Shown piece after piece: positions 54,323 to 61,658 of a DNA stretch of 64,000 nt; within the stretch, counting starts at the first letter, position 1; every line of letters starts with the position of its first letter. The stretch spans positions 406,001 to 470,000 of the forward strand of contig NZ_CP132910.1 of NCBI RefSeq assembly GCF_030846775.1, in the 5' to 3' direction. This DNA is from Geothrix sp. 21YS21S-2 (GTDB taxonomy: Bacteria; Acidobacteriota; Holophagae; Holophagales; Holophagaceae). A program made the translations under genes and the position numbers. The notes under the pieces are model-generated. The model saw only the letters and a list, made by a program, of their open reading frames with translations. It had not been told where the DNA came from and did no database searches.

Positions 54323-54814
54323 TTAATCAAAGCCAAATACCAAACGTTCAAAAGCTTCGCAACCAGCCTTAACGAATATGAATTCACGAAAAACGTCGAG
54401 AACCGAACCCCATTCGTGGAATTTTTCGAAGTCATTTTCGGTGAAACGCAATTTGAAACAACATTCGTTTCGCTTTACCACTTCAGAGGCCAGGTAGAGA
54501 ACTGGTTTCCAATCGTCATCCGATGCTGGAGATGAGAACCCGCTGGGCTGACGGATGGATGCAAGGAGGTAACTAAATTCCTTGTGAGAAATTAGCTCGA
54601 AATCAGAGTGCGAAATCGCTGCCCTTAAGAATGGGCCATGGATGTCTACTAAGGAGTCACGCTTCGGACCCACAAAGCTGGTTCCAAATTCGTCGCTTTG
54701 AATGTAGTGGGCAATGACCTCTTCTGGACTGTGGGAAGGAGGTACGGGGAGGCAATCGTGGTCGCACCAACCGTAATGCCAGAGAGGTAGAATTTTTCGA
54801 ACCTGACCTGTCAT
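54323..54814 (-). CDS. Cassette gene: hypothetical protein
   Basis: 163 residues, low GC for the window. KILPLWHYGWCDHDCLPVPP and IAHYIQSDEFGTSFVGPKRD; aromatic C-terminus (VLDVFREFIFVKAGCEAFER). Soluble; not recognised. 185 bases of AT-rich DNA separate its stop from the next attC (54016-54138), with no further gene. Confidence 0.65.
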   Translation of the reverse strand: MTGQVRKILPLWHYGWCDHDCLPVPPSHSPEEVIAHYIQSDEFGTSFVGPKRDSLVDIHGPFLRAAISHSDFELISHKEFSYLLASIRQPSGFSSPASDDDWKPVLYLASEVVKRNECCFKLRFTENDFEKFHEWGSVLDVFREFIFVKAGCEAFERLVFGFD

Positions 54815-54880
54815 GGGTGCCTTGGGTAGAGTTGTTGCGGCATGGGAGAGACCCGACGCTTGTTCATGGTGCCTTAAGAT

Positions 54881-55004
54881 GCCTAACGCCGAAGTTGAGT
54901 CGGCCCCAACCTGGCGGCGCGAAGGGAGGAGAAGGAGGATTGGAAAGATGTTACCTCAAAGGAAGAAGGTCCGGTTGGGGTCCGGCCTCAACGCTGGGTT
55001 AGGA
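54881..55004 (-). repeat. attC-like site, family A
   Basis: GCCTAAC ... GTTAGGA, both boxes good; arms GTTGAGTCGGCCCCAACC and GGTTGGGGTCCGGCCTC; loop variant AAAGATGTTACCTCAAAGG. Confidence 0.9.
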
Positions 55005-55067
55005 CCGGGGCATCAATCATGTCGCACTGGGGCGGCGCTTCTAAGACGAACCCGAGACTGCTTCAGG

Positions 55068-55493
55068 TCAAAGCGTCGGATGGGTTCTTCTCAATGGAAG
55101 GAACTGGTCTCTGTACTTGTCTAGGATGTAAATTGCGTAGCAATTGCAAATGCCAAGGATGATCCCCAAGGAAAAATAGGGCCAAAGAGGTACCGGGGGA
55201 TGGTAGGGGCGGTCAAAATTGGAATAGGGGCTGAGCGCCATGAAGTGGATTGTGAAAAATAGGATCCCATGAACTACTAAGGCAGCAACTTGTGCGATTT
55301 TCTTCATGTGCCATAGACCTAATGCGAGGGGAAGCCAGAAGAAAATACCGAGTAGTCCATTGAACCAGTGGCCTTGGAACCCGAAACGGATATTGATAAT
55401 TCCCCACGCCATGAAAAGAAACGCGTCGAAAATTAATACGACCCGGAGTCTTGGATGGGTGGTTTTCGGGAGGAGCATAGGGATGCTTAACAC
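55068..55493 (-). CDS. Cassette gene: small multi-pass membrane protein
   Basis: 141 residues with four hydrophobic helices (RVVLIFDAFLFMAWGIINIR, GLLGIFFWLPLALGLWHMKK, AALVVHGILFFTIHFMALS, YFSLGIILGICNCYAIYILD). Not recognised. Confidence 0.7.
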   Translation of the reverse strand: MLSIPMLLPKTTHPRLRVVLIFDAFLFMAWGIINIRFGFQGHWFNGLLGIFFWLPLALGLWHMKKIAQVAALVVHGILFFTIHFMALSPYSNFDRPYHPPVPLWPYFSLGIILGICNCYAIYILDKYRDQFLPLRRTHPTL

Positions 55494-55515
55494 TGAGACT
55501 CTGCAATCTTGGGAT

Positions 55516-55641
55516 GCCTAACGCCGAAGTTGAGTCGGCCCCAACCTGGCGGCGCGAACAGGGGAGAAGGGAGATTGGAAAGACGATACCACCAAGGGGA
55601 GAAGCGCATGTTGGGGTCCGACCTCGAACGCTGGGTTTGGA
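55516..55641 (-). repeat. attC-like site, family A
   Basis: GCCTAAC ... GTTTGGA; arms GTTGAGTCGGCCCCAACC and GTTGGGGTCCGACCTCGA; tail GCGCGTGAATATTACCTCG. Confidence 0.9.
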
Positions 55642-55675
55642 CCGGCGCGTGAATATTACCTCGTTGGGACGGCGC

Positions 55676-55858
55676 GGTGGGATGGGCGTTCAGTTGAAAC
55701 GCTCGGAGGAGAAGGGCGCTGATCGCCCACCGGGTTGCGGCTTGCCCTGGTGATGAAGCTCTGGGCTTCTCGCCCACCGCGGCCGACGCGGTGAGACCCG
55801 CCTACCGTGGTCATCGGGGGAGTCGCCTCATACCGCAGCGCAATGCTGGGCCCCGCGG
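55676..55858. repeat. Cassette-end module, copy 4
   Basis: Runs from the tail of the attC site (55516-55641) to the stop of the next gene at 55872. Near-identical to copies 2 and 3 (GTTGAAACGCTCGGAGGAGA, TGCGGCTTGCCCTGGTGATG). No credible gene. Confidence 0.75.
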
Positions 55859-55871
55859 GCTGTTCCTAATC

Positions 55872-56168
55872 TCACTCGATATAGTAAGGAACTGGTTTCG
55901 GGGCATTCTTCTTTACGAAATCCTGGAAATCGGGTCGGCCTCTTTTGGTGACTAAGATCTGGCCACCTGTGATCTTGACCCAGGTTGAACCAGAGTGTGT
56001 GTTCCCAGCCTCAACAGCCTTTCCGGACAAAATCAGACCATCCATCTGCGAAATGGTGATTTCCTGTTCATTGGTCGATGTGGCTACTAGCGGAACCGCA
56101 GAAGGAGGGGATGCCTTGCAAGCAACGAAGCCAGCAGTGATGAGAAGGATGTGGATCTTTGAGATCAT
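55872..56168 (-). CDS. Cassette gene: small exported protein or lipoprotein
   Basis: 98 residues: signal sequence ILLITAGFVACKASPPSAVP with a Cys at the likely cleavage point; the -3 residue is Phe, not the usual Leu, so lipidation is uncertain. Mature part ITISQMDGLILSGKAVEAGN and VKITGGQILVTKRGRPDFQD. Not recognised. Confidence 0.6.
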   Translation of the reverse strand: MISKIHILLITAGFVACKASPPSAVPLVATSTNEQEITISQMDGLILSGKAVEAGNTHSGSTWVKITGGQILVTKRGRPDFQDFVKKNAPKPVPYYIE

Positions 56169-56226
56169 GGCGGCCTAGATTCGTTTGGGGGGGCAATCGA
56201 GAAAGCGAGGATTGCGGCCTTGAGAT

Positions 56227-56351
56227 GCCTAACGGCCCGGCTGATCGGACTCAAAGTGGCGGCGCGGTTCGGCGGGGTTGGTGGATGGGGTTCGAGAAAT
56301 GACGGTGGGATGAAGGCACTTTGAGGTCCGGGGTCGAGCGTGGGGCTAGGC
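56227..56351 (-). repeat. attC-like site, family B
   Basis: GCCTAAC ... GCTAGGC; arms GCTGATCGGACTCAAAGTG and CACTTTGAGGTCCGGGGTCG. Confidence 0.85.
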
Positions 56352-56401
56352 AGACGGATGTTTGAGGATGTCACCGCATTATGCGGCGCGATGGCCGAAA
56401 T

Positions 56402-56851
56402 TTAAGGCCATTCGAAGCCCTCGCCGAGCATTCGGAGACTACCTGTGGAGTGGTACATCTCCGACAAAACCCGATTGGCAAGGCCCTCAAGGTCGGAGCC
56501 CTGCACATCAATCAGGGGGCAGCCGTTTGCAGCCTTGATTTCAGTGTGGGCATAGCCATGCTTGTCGAGGAATTCGATGAACCTGCCTTTGTCTTCGATG
56601 TTCTTTGGGCAAAGTAGGCACCAGTTGAATTCGAATTGGCCATTATTGACTGCGTAGTCCAGGGCTAGGCCATCGTTTTCGTCAGAGATTAACTGGGCCC
56701 AGGCCAAGGGCCCAGGGCTTGAACGAAGCTTGGTGATAAGGGTCGGGATCTCAGACGAAGAGATTTGCCATTCCTTGGCTGTACGGTATTTCAGGAACAG
56801 GAAAAGGCCCACCAGGGCCGCCGCGATGCATAGGATAAGCGTCAGGTTCAT
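56402..56851 (-). CDS. Cassette gene: membrane-anchored protein
   Basis: 149 residues from ATG 56851: an N-terminal helix (LTLILCIAAALVGLFLFLKY) and a soluble alpha/beta domain (EIPTLITKLRSSPGPLAWAQ, WCLLCPKNIEDKGRFIEFLD, HGYAHTEIKAANGCPLIDVQ). Resembles ribonuclease-E-inhibitor-like (RraB) folds in layout, but this is not secure. Frame open upstream through the attC; the ATG at 56851 is chosen by the helix. Confidence 0.6.
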   Translation of the reverse strand: MNLTLILCIAAALVGLFLFLKYRTAKEWQISSSEIPTLITKLRSSPGPLAWAQLISDENDGLALDYAVNNGQFEFNWCLLCPKNIEDKGRFIEFLDKHGYAHTEIKAANGCPLIDVQGSDLEGLANRVLSEMYHSTGSLRMLGEGFEWP

Positions 56852-56879
56852 AGGAGGCCTTTGCCTAGTGCGTTGAGAT

Positions 56880-56992
56880 GCCTTACGCCGAAGTTGAGTC
56901 GGCCACAACCTGGCGGCGCGAACGGGGGGAGAAGGATGATTGGAAAGACGATACCACCAAGGGGAGAAGTGCAGGTTGGGGCCAGACCTCGA
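56880..56992 (-). repeat. attC-like site, family A, cut by IS1111
   Basis: GCCTTAC; arm GTTGAGTCGGCCACAACC and part of the right arm up to GGGGCCAGACCTCGA, where the IS begins. Right box missing. Confidence 0.85.
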
Positions 56993-57977
56993 GACATCAT
57001 GTATTGGCCCGGCGAATTTGAAGGGATCGATTCTCCAGGTTACTCCGGGGGCTCTGCCCCCGGGCCCCCGGGGTTTATCGCCTGACGCCCAGAAACTGGG
57101 GCATCACTGAAAAAGGGGGCCGGGAAGCTCCCGGCCCATCAGTTTCCGGGCCCGGGCCGGCGCTCAGGTCGCATCCCTGCGGAGCCTTGTCTTCCGCCCG
57201 GCTGAACGAAGGGTGAGTCCCTCGCGGTGGGTTCGCAAGAGAGGAAAAGGGCCTGCCCGTCCGCAGCGTTCGTGGATTAAGCTCGGGTCGCTTTTCAACC
57301 AACCGGCTCAGAGCCGTAAATGAGGAGGGCAGGCGATGGAAGTCTACTGCAAATTCGTCGGGTTGGATGTCCACAAAGCAACGATCGCCGCTGCTGTGGC
57401 GGAAGGTGCGGGCGGAGTGCCCTGCTATCTGGGGGAGATCCCAAACACCCCGGAAGCGGTGGCCCAGTTGGTCCGGAAGCTGAAGAAGGACCACGCCCCG
57501 CTCCGGTTCTGCTACGAGGCCGGTCCGTGCGGGTTCGGGCTATACAGGCAGTTGCGCAGCCTGGGCCAGGAGTGCCAGGTGGTGGCGCCGTCGCTGATCC
57601 CGAAAAAGCCCGGCTGCCGGATCAAGAACGACCGCCGGGACAGCCTGTCGCTTGCGGATTTGTTTCGCTCCGGCCACTTGACCGCAGTCTGGGTGCCGGG
57701 CGAACCCCAGGAAGCGCTGCGCGACCTGACCCGGGCCCGGGAGGACCTGATGCGCGTGCATAAGCAAGCCAAGCAGCGGTTGCTGGGCTTCTTGCTGCGC
57801 CACGGCAAGCGCTATCCGGAAAAGAGCCACTGGACCCAGGCGCACTTCCGTTGGCTGGAGACGATCAAGTTCGACCGCCCTGTGCAGCAGATCGTGTTCC
57901 AGGAATACGTGGACCTGGTCCTGGCCATGGGGGTCCGGGTCAAGGCCCTGGACACCCAGATCCTGGCGGCCGAGCCC
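56993..57977 (+). mobile_element. IS1111-group element in attC, truncated
   Basis: Begins GACATCATGTATTGGCC, the same end as the element at 10930 (reverse orientation), directly after CCTCGA of an attC arm. GC hairpin near 57045-57072, then the first part of a transposase. The 3' portion is replaced by an IS3 element at 57978. IS1111-group 'attC' elements are known to target these sites. Confidence 0.85.
57336..57977 (+). pseudogene. IS1111-group transposase, truncated by IS3
   Basis: First ~214 residues of a DEDD transposase (FVGLDVHKATIAAAVAE; FCYEAGPCGFGLYRQL; KNDRRDSLSLADLF; QQIVFQEYVDLV), about 70% like the copy at 9443-10567 by eye. The C-terminal catalytic-serine half is missing; the frame continues 12 codons into the IS3 end. 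Confidence 0.92.
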
Positions 57978-58044
57978 TGGCCTTTCCCCAAATCTGAGTA
58001 CCAAATGAAACGTTAGGGCTCATCCTGAACGAGGAGAACCCTGA

Positions 58045-58314
58045 ATGCGCAAGCCCAAGCTCACCGACGAGCAGATCGTCGCCCTTCTGCGTGAGGCAGA
58101 ACGAGGCGAAAACACCATCACCGAGCTTTGCAAAAAGGCCGGCGTCTCCGAGGTGACCTTCTACCGGTGGCGGAACAAGTTCTCCGGGAACACCGTGCAG
58201 GACGTCCGGAAGCTCAAGCAGTTGGAGAAGGACAACGCTCGCCTCCTGCGGCTCCTTGGGCAGCGGGACGTCGAGATCGACGCCATGAAGGAACTGCTCG
58301 CAAAAAAATGGTGA
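58045..58314 (+). CDS. IS3-family OrfA (helix-turn-helix)
   Basis: 89 residues. PKLTDEQIVALLREAERGEN and KAGVSEVTFYRWRNKF are the IS407-type HTH, followed by a leucine-zipper (LKQLEKDNARLLRLLGQRDV). Ends at an A7 run (58302-58308) where -1 frameshifting would yield OrfAB. Confidence 0.93.
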   Translation: MRKPKLTDEQIVALLREAERGENTITELCKKAGVSEVTFYRWRNKFSGNTVQDVRKLKQLEKDNARLLRLLGQRDVEIDAMKELLAKKW

Positions 58315-59297
58315 GCGCTCCTCAGAAACGCGAGGGGGTAAGGCTCTTGAAGGCTGAAGGGATTTCGGAGCGCAGGATCGCTGTGCTTCTGGGCATCACA
58401 AGGACTGGGCAGCGCTACCAAGCCCGGCCCAAGCCCCAGGACCACCAGGCTGACCTGATCAAGGCCCTGAGCGCCGAACACCCTCGCTACGGGCAGAACC
58501 GCGTCTGGGCCCTGCTCCGGCGCAGCGGCGTCGTCATCAACATCAAAGCCGTGAACCGCATCTGGCAGAAGTACGGCCTTCAGGTTTCTCGGCGGCCAAG
58601 GCGGAAGAAAATCAGGACCGGGGACAGCGTTCCTCGGAAGGCCGAGTTCATCAACCATGTCTGGACCTACGACTTCGTCTTCGACTGGTCGTTCAATGGC
58701 GTCTCCTTGAAGTTCCTGACCTTGGAAGACGAGTTCACTCGGGAGTCGCTGGCCATCGAGGTTGGGCACACCTTCAATTCCCTTCAGGTCCGTGGCGTGC
58801 TGGCCCGGGTCTTCCAGGAGCGCGGCGTACCCAAGTTCTTGCGCAGCGACAACGGCTCAGAGTTCATCGCCATCGACCTGAAATTATGGATCGGGGACCT
58901 GGGCATCGACACTCACCTCATCGACCCCGGCAAGCCCTGGCAGAACGGCTACGCCGAGAGCTTCAACGCCAGGTTCCGGGACGAATGCCTTAACCAGGAA
59001 ACCTTCCACGGCGTGCGGGAGGCCGCCGTCATCATCAAGGCCTTCAGCAAGCGATACAACGAGTGCCACCCGCATTCCAGCCTCGGATTCTATACGCCCA
59101 GGGAGTTTGCCCGGCTTTCCAAGTCGGGGGCTCTGCCCCCGGACCCCCGGGATTTACCGCCTTGGGGCCTACCCGCGGTCAGCAAGAGGACCGCACGCGG
59201 CCCCCTTGCTCCTGCAGTGCAGGCCCCTGGGATGGCGCTCGAGTCGGATCCCTCCGGCGCTCTATCCTCCACCCAGGCAGCGGAGAAGGTATCATGA
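58311..59297 (+). CDS. IS3-family OrfB (rve integrase)
   Basis: About 328 residues; GTG start or translated by -1 slippage from orfA. HTH_21 (HPRYGQNRVWALLRRSGVVI) then DDE: VWTYDFVFDWSF, LRSDNGSEFIA, and NGYAESFNARFRDECLN. After the usual end (SSLGFYTPREFARL) the frame runs ~65 more codons through a GC hairpin, so the true C-terminus is altered by an inserted tail. Confidence 0.93.
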   Translation: MSAPQKREGVRLLKAEGISERRIAVLLGITRTGQRYQARPKPQDHQADLIKALSAEHPRYGQNRVWALLRRSGVVINIKAVNRIWQKYGLQVSRRPRRKKIRTGDSVPRKAEFINHVWTYDFVFDWSFNGVSLKFLTLEDEFTRESLAIEVGHTFNSLQVRGVLARVFQERGVPKFLRSDNGSEFIAIDLKLWIGDLGIDTHLIDPGKPWQNGYAESFNARFRDECLNQETFHGVREAAVIIKAFSKRYNECHPHSSLGFYTPREFARLSKSGALPPDPRDLPPWGLPAVSKRTARGPLAPAVQAPGMALESDPSGALSSTQAAEKVS

Positions 59298-59388
59298 ACC
59301 CGACCAAGCCTGCGGCTTGGCGGTCTTTTTGCCCCCAATTTAACCGAGGACTAACCTTCCACTTGGTTCTCAATTTGGGGAAAGGCCA

Positions 59389-59498
59389 GAGTCGGCCCCA
59401 ACCTGGCGGCGCGAACGGGGGAGAAGGGGGATTGGAAAGACGATACCACCAAGGGGAGAAGTGCAGGTTGGGGTCCGACCTCGAACGCTGGGTTAGGA
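59389..59498 (-). repeat. attC-like site, family A, left end lost
   Basis: Starts within the left arm (GAGTCGGCCCCAACC) next to the IS3 end; right side complete (GGTTGGGGTCCGACCTCG, ending GTTAGGA). Tail GCGCGCGGATATTTCCTCG. Confidence 0.85.
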
Positions 59499-59648
59499 CC
59501 GGCGCGCGGATATTTCCTCGTTGGAACGGCGCGGTGGGATGACCGACCCAGCGGGGGCCGAAACTATATGCAGAGACGATGAAATTGTATTAATAGGGCG
59601 AAGGACCTAGGCGCTGGCGCTGGGTCAGAGTTGAGCGGAGGGTAAGGG

Positions 59649-60107
59649 CTACCAGCGTTTCCACCAAGGTTTTGCCGGTGAGGGCTGAGGCAACTTTTGG
59701 GGTTGAGTGAGCAACTGTTTGGCCCATTCTATGGCGGAAGAACTGGCTACTGGTTGCCCTTCCTCGGGGTCGAGTAAAGTTCCACTGCAAATAGAACAGA
59801 GCACTGCGGCAGCTGTGACGGATGATAGGAATTCGATAAGGTCAGCGTGGGTTACAAGGCGAACGCAGACTGGATCATTCATGCTGAGGGCAAAACCTAT
59901 GATTTCTTCTCTGGTTGGGGCGGAAAGAAACAGCTCAAATCCAGTAGGGCTGGCCTCGAATGTGGCGGGAAGAAACCCCGAGTGGGTTTCAAATTGGAAT
60001 TCGGAGCTGATTTCAGTTGGGAACCCTGAATGTGAGATGGCCTCCGCCCATTGTTTTGGTGACGGCAAATTCAATCGCTCTAGGAAGACTGGAATCTCGA
60101 CTGACAT
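59649..60107 (-). CDS. Cassette gene: hypothetical soluble protein
   Basis: 152 residues. IPVFLERLNLPSPKQWAEAI, SPTGFELFLSAPTREEIIGF and VTAAAVLCSICSGTLLDPEE. No membrane segment. Start 6 bases from the attC box. Not recognised. The 150 bases between its stop and the preceding attC are without a gene. Confidence 0.65.
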   Translation of the reverse strand: MSVEIPVFLERLNLPSPKQWAEAISHSGFPTEISSEFQFETHSGFLPATFEASPTGFELFLSAPTREEIIGFALSMNDPVCVRLVTHADLIEFLSSVTAAAVLCSICSGTLLDPEEGQPVASSSAIEWAKQLLTQPQKLPQPSPAKPWWKRW

Positions 60108-60113
60108 GGGGAG

Positions 60114-60238
60114 CCCTAACGCCGAAGTTGAGTCGGCCCCAACCTGGCGGCGCGAACGGGGGAGAAGGAGGATTGGATAGATGCTACCTCAAAGGGAGGA
60201 GGTCAGGTTGGGGTCCGACCTCGAACGCTGTGTTAGGC
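60114..60238 (-). repeat. attC-like site, family A
   Basis: CCCTAAC ... GTTAGGC; arms GTTGAGTCGGCCCCAACC and GGTTGGGGTCCGACCTCG. Confidence 0.9.
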
Positions 60239-60312
60239 CCGGCGCGTGAATATTTCCTCGTTGAGACGGCGCTTCCCTGGCTAGGGAATTCACTATAAAT
60301 GGAGTGGACTGT

Positions 60313-60594
60313 CTAACGAAGAGGTGGTTTTGGACTTCTTCGAAGCCATCGAATTGAGAAGTATGGAAAGACGAGGCCTGCGGCAATGAGCCAAGTCGGG
60401 AACCTCTCTGCGAAGAAGGCGCCGGAATAGTACAGACCCCAGTTAGTCGTTGCTTGGATTGGGTGGAAGAGCAGATAGATGCCCATGCCTAACAGTGCCG
60501 GACTTGAGATAAGCCCGATCCAGGACCACCTGTCACGGAGGCGGACAGCGTCTGAATTATGCTCAAGGATCTTCCGGTAGAGTTCGGGGTCCAT
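60313..60594 (-). CDS. Cassette gene: small membrane protein
   Basis: 93 residues with two helices (WIGLISSPALLGMGIYLLFH, TWLIAAGLVFPYFSIRWLRR). Basic C-terminus. Not recognised. Confidence 0.7.
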   Translation of the reverse strand: MDPELYRKILEHNSDAVRLRDRWSWIGLISSPALLGMGIYLLFHPIQATTNWGLYYSGAFFAERFPTWLIAAGLVFPYFSIRWLRRSPKPPLR

Positions 60595-60603
60595 CTGGGT
60601 GAT

Positions 60604-60729
60604 GCCTAACGCCGAAGTTGAGTCGGCCCCAACCTGGCGGCGCGAACGGGGGAGAAGGAGGATTGGAAAGACGATACCACCAAGGGGAGAAGGTCAGGTT
60701 GGGGTCCGACCTCGAACGCTGGGTTAGGA
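60604..60729 (-). repeat. attC-like site, family A (reference copy)
   Basis: GCCTAAC ... GTTAGGA; arms GTTGAGTCGGCCCCAACC and GTTGGGGTCCGACCTCGA; both boxes and arms intact. Tail GCGCGTGAATATTACCTCG. Confidence 0.92.
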
Positions 60730-60794
60730 CCGGCGCGTGAATATTACCTCGTTGGGACGGCGCGAGGCGCACTGCAACAGGGGTTTGGTTGGGC

Positions 60795-61283
60795 CTAAAT
60801 GGCTTCAATGCCATAGGAAAGCCCACGGCTGCGCATTCTGTACCGGATTGTTGCGGAGCCAAGCATATGCCCCCGTGAATCGAATACGGAAAAGGCAAGC
60901 GGTTCGCCTTTGGCTTCACGGACGAGGAAGGAGAAATGGAAATTGGGTTGCACTGCGATGAGGTGTGGACCACTAAGCATTCCGGGTTCTCCATGAGCGG
61001 TCTTCACCTCAAGGAAAACGACAGGCTCAGGATTCACAGGGGTGGAAATAACCACCTTGAAGCCATTCCCGCGGAATTCGGCCTCGATTGGTAAGTTGCC
61101 CTTTGCAAACGCAAATCCCTTGCGGTTTTCTGCTTCCCCACTCCTTTTTGTGACCGTCAAGGCGGAGGTTTCTTGAATCCATACGTGCTTCCTGGAATCG
61201 GCATACGGAGCGCAAGAACCAACGATGAGGATGCTGGCTACAAGAAGAGCCAATCGGACCTTCGAGGTTCGTTGGTTGGCCAT
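60795..61283 (-). CDS. First cassette gene: lipoprotein
   Basis: 162 residues; signal peptide with lipobox (LALLVASILIVGSC). Mature beta-rich domain (FRGNGFKVVISTPVNPEPVV, LIAVQPNFHFSFLVREAKGE, HMLGSATIRYRMR). Start 5 bases from the GTTAGGC box at 61289-61295. Being first from the leading end, it would be nearest to any array promoter. Not recognised. Confidence 0.72.
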   Translation of the reverse strand: MANQRTSKVRLALLVASILIVGSCAPYADSRKHVWIQETSALTVTKRSGEAENRKGFAFAKGNLPIEAEFRGNGFKVVISTPVNPEPVVFLEVKTAHGEPGMLSGPHLIAVQPNFHFSFLVREAKGEPLAFSVFDSRGHMLGSATIRYRMRSRGLSYGIEAI

Positions 61284-61288
61284 ATGAT

Positions 61289-61331
61289 GCCTAACGCTAA
61301 TTAGCCCAACTTCAAAATGTAGGCCAAGGTT
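61289..61331 (-). other. Leading-end core site, attI-like or remnant attC
   Basis: On the minus strand GTTAGGC sits just before the first cassette gene; upstream GGCTAAT is its imperfect inverse with a 4-base spacer, and no long attC arm partner is found within 150 bases. This is how an attI simple site would look, but a decayed attC is also possible. Confidence 0.4.
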
Positions 61332-61658
61332 GACCTAATCTGGGCGAAGGATGCATAGAGCTTGAATTGCTTTGGATTCTACCTCGAGCCTCGGCTTCGG
61401 AGTACCAATTTTGGTCGGATAGGAGTTATCCACTCCCTTTGGCGCGAGGAACAGGCAACCGGTACCGGCTTCCAGGCCGGGAAGGGTTTTTGATGATTCC
61501 CCCTTTGCCCGATCCGCCCGAATTCCATTGTAGGTCCTTCGCTTCATCGATCGGGCCGTACGCCGAAACCTCCAGGCTTCCGCCACCTGGATCAGGGCCA
61601 ACAGGGATGCCTGACCCAACGGGGTCTCCGTAAGGAGCGCAACCGGGGTTGGGGAGGG
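61332..61658. other. Stretch beyond the array leading end, no convincing gene
   Basis: About 330 bases. A 94-codon minus-strand frame (61335-61619) ends KIGTPKPRLEVESKAIQALC but has no clear features. There is no integron integrase (no tyrosine-recombinase boxes) on either strand. Confidence 0.5.

Larger units (their letters stand above)
57978..59388 (+). mobile_element. IS3-family element
   Basis: Terminal inverted repeats TGGCCTTTCCCCAAAT at 57978 and its complement ending at 59388. Contains orfA and orfB with the usual overlap and A7 slippery run. Left flank is IS1111 DNA and right flank is attC, with no matching target repeat, so a deletion has removed the other flank. Confidence 0.9.

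Noticed and set aside
40173-60729. Repeats as protein-coding (Arg/Pro/Ser-rich frames through each repeat)
   Set aside because: The same frame appears only because the attC sequence itself is repeated; no signal peptide, family or ribosome site.
40173-61331. CRISPR array
   Set aside because: Repeats are ~125 bp, far apart (0.3-1 kb), diverged and separated by genes; no cas genes.
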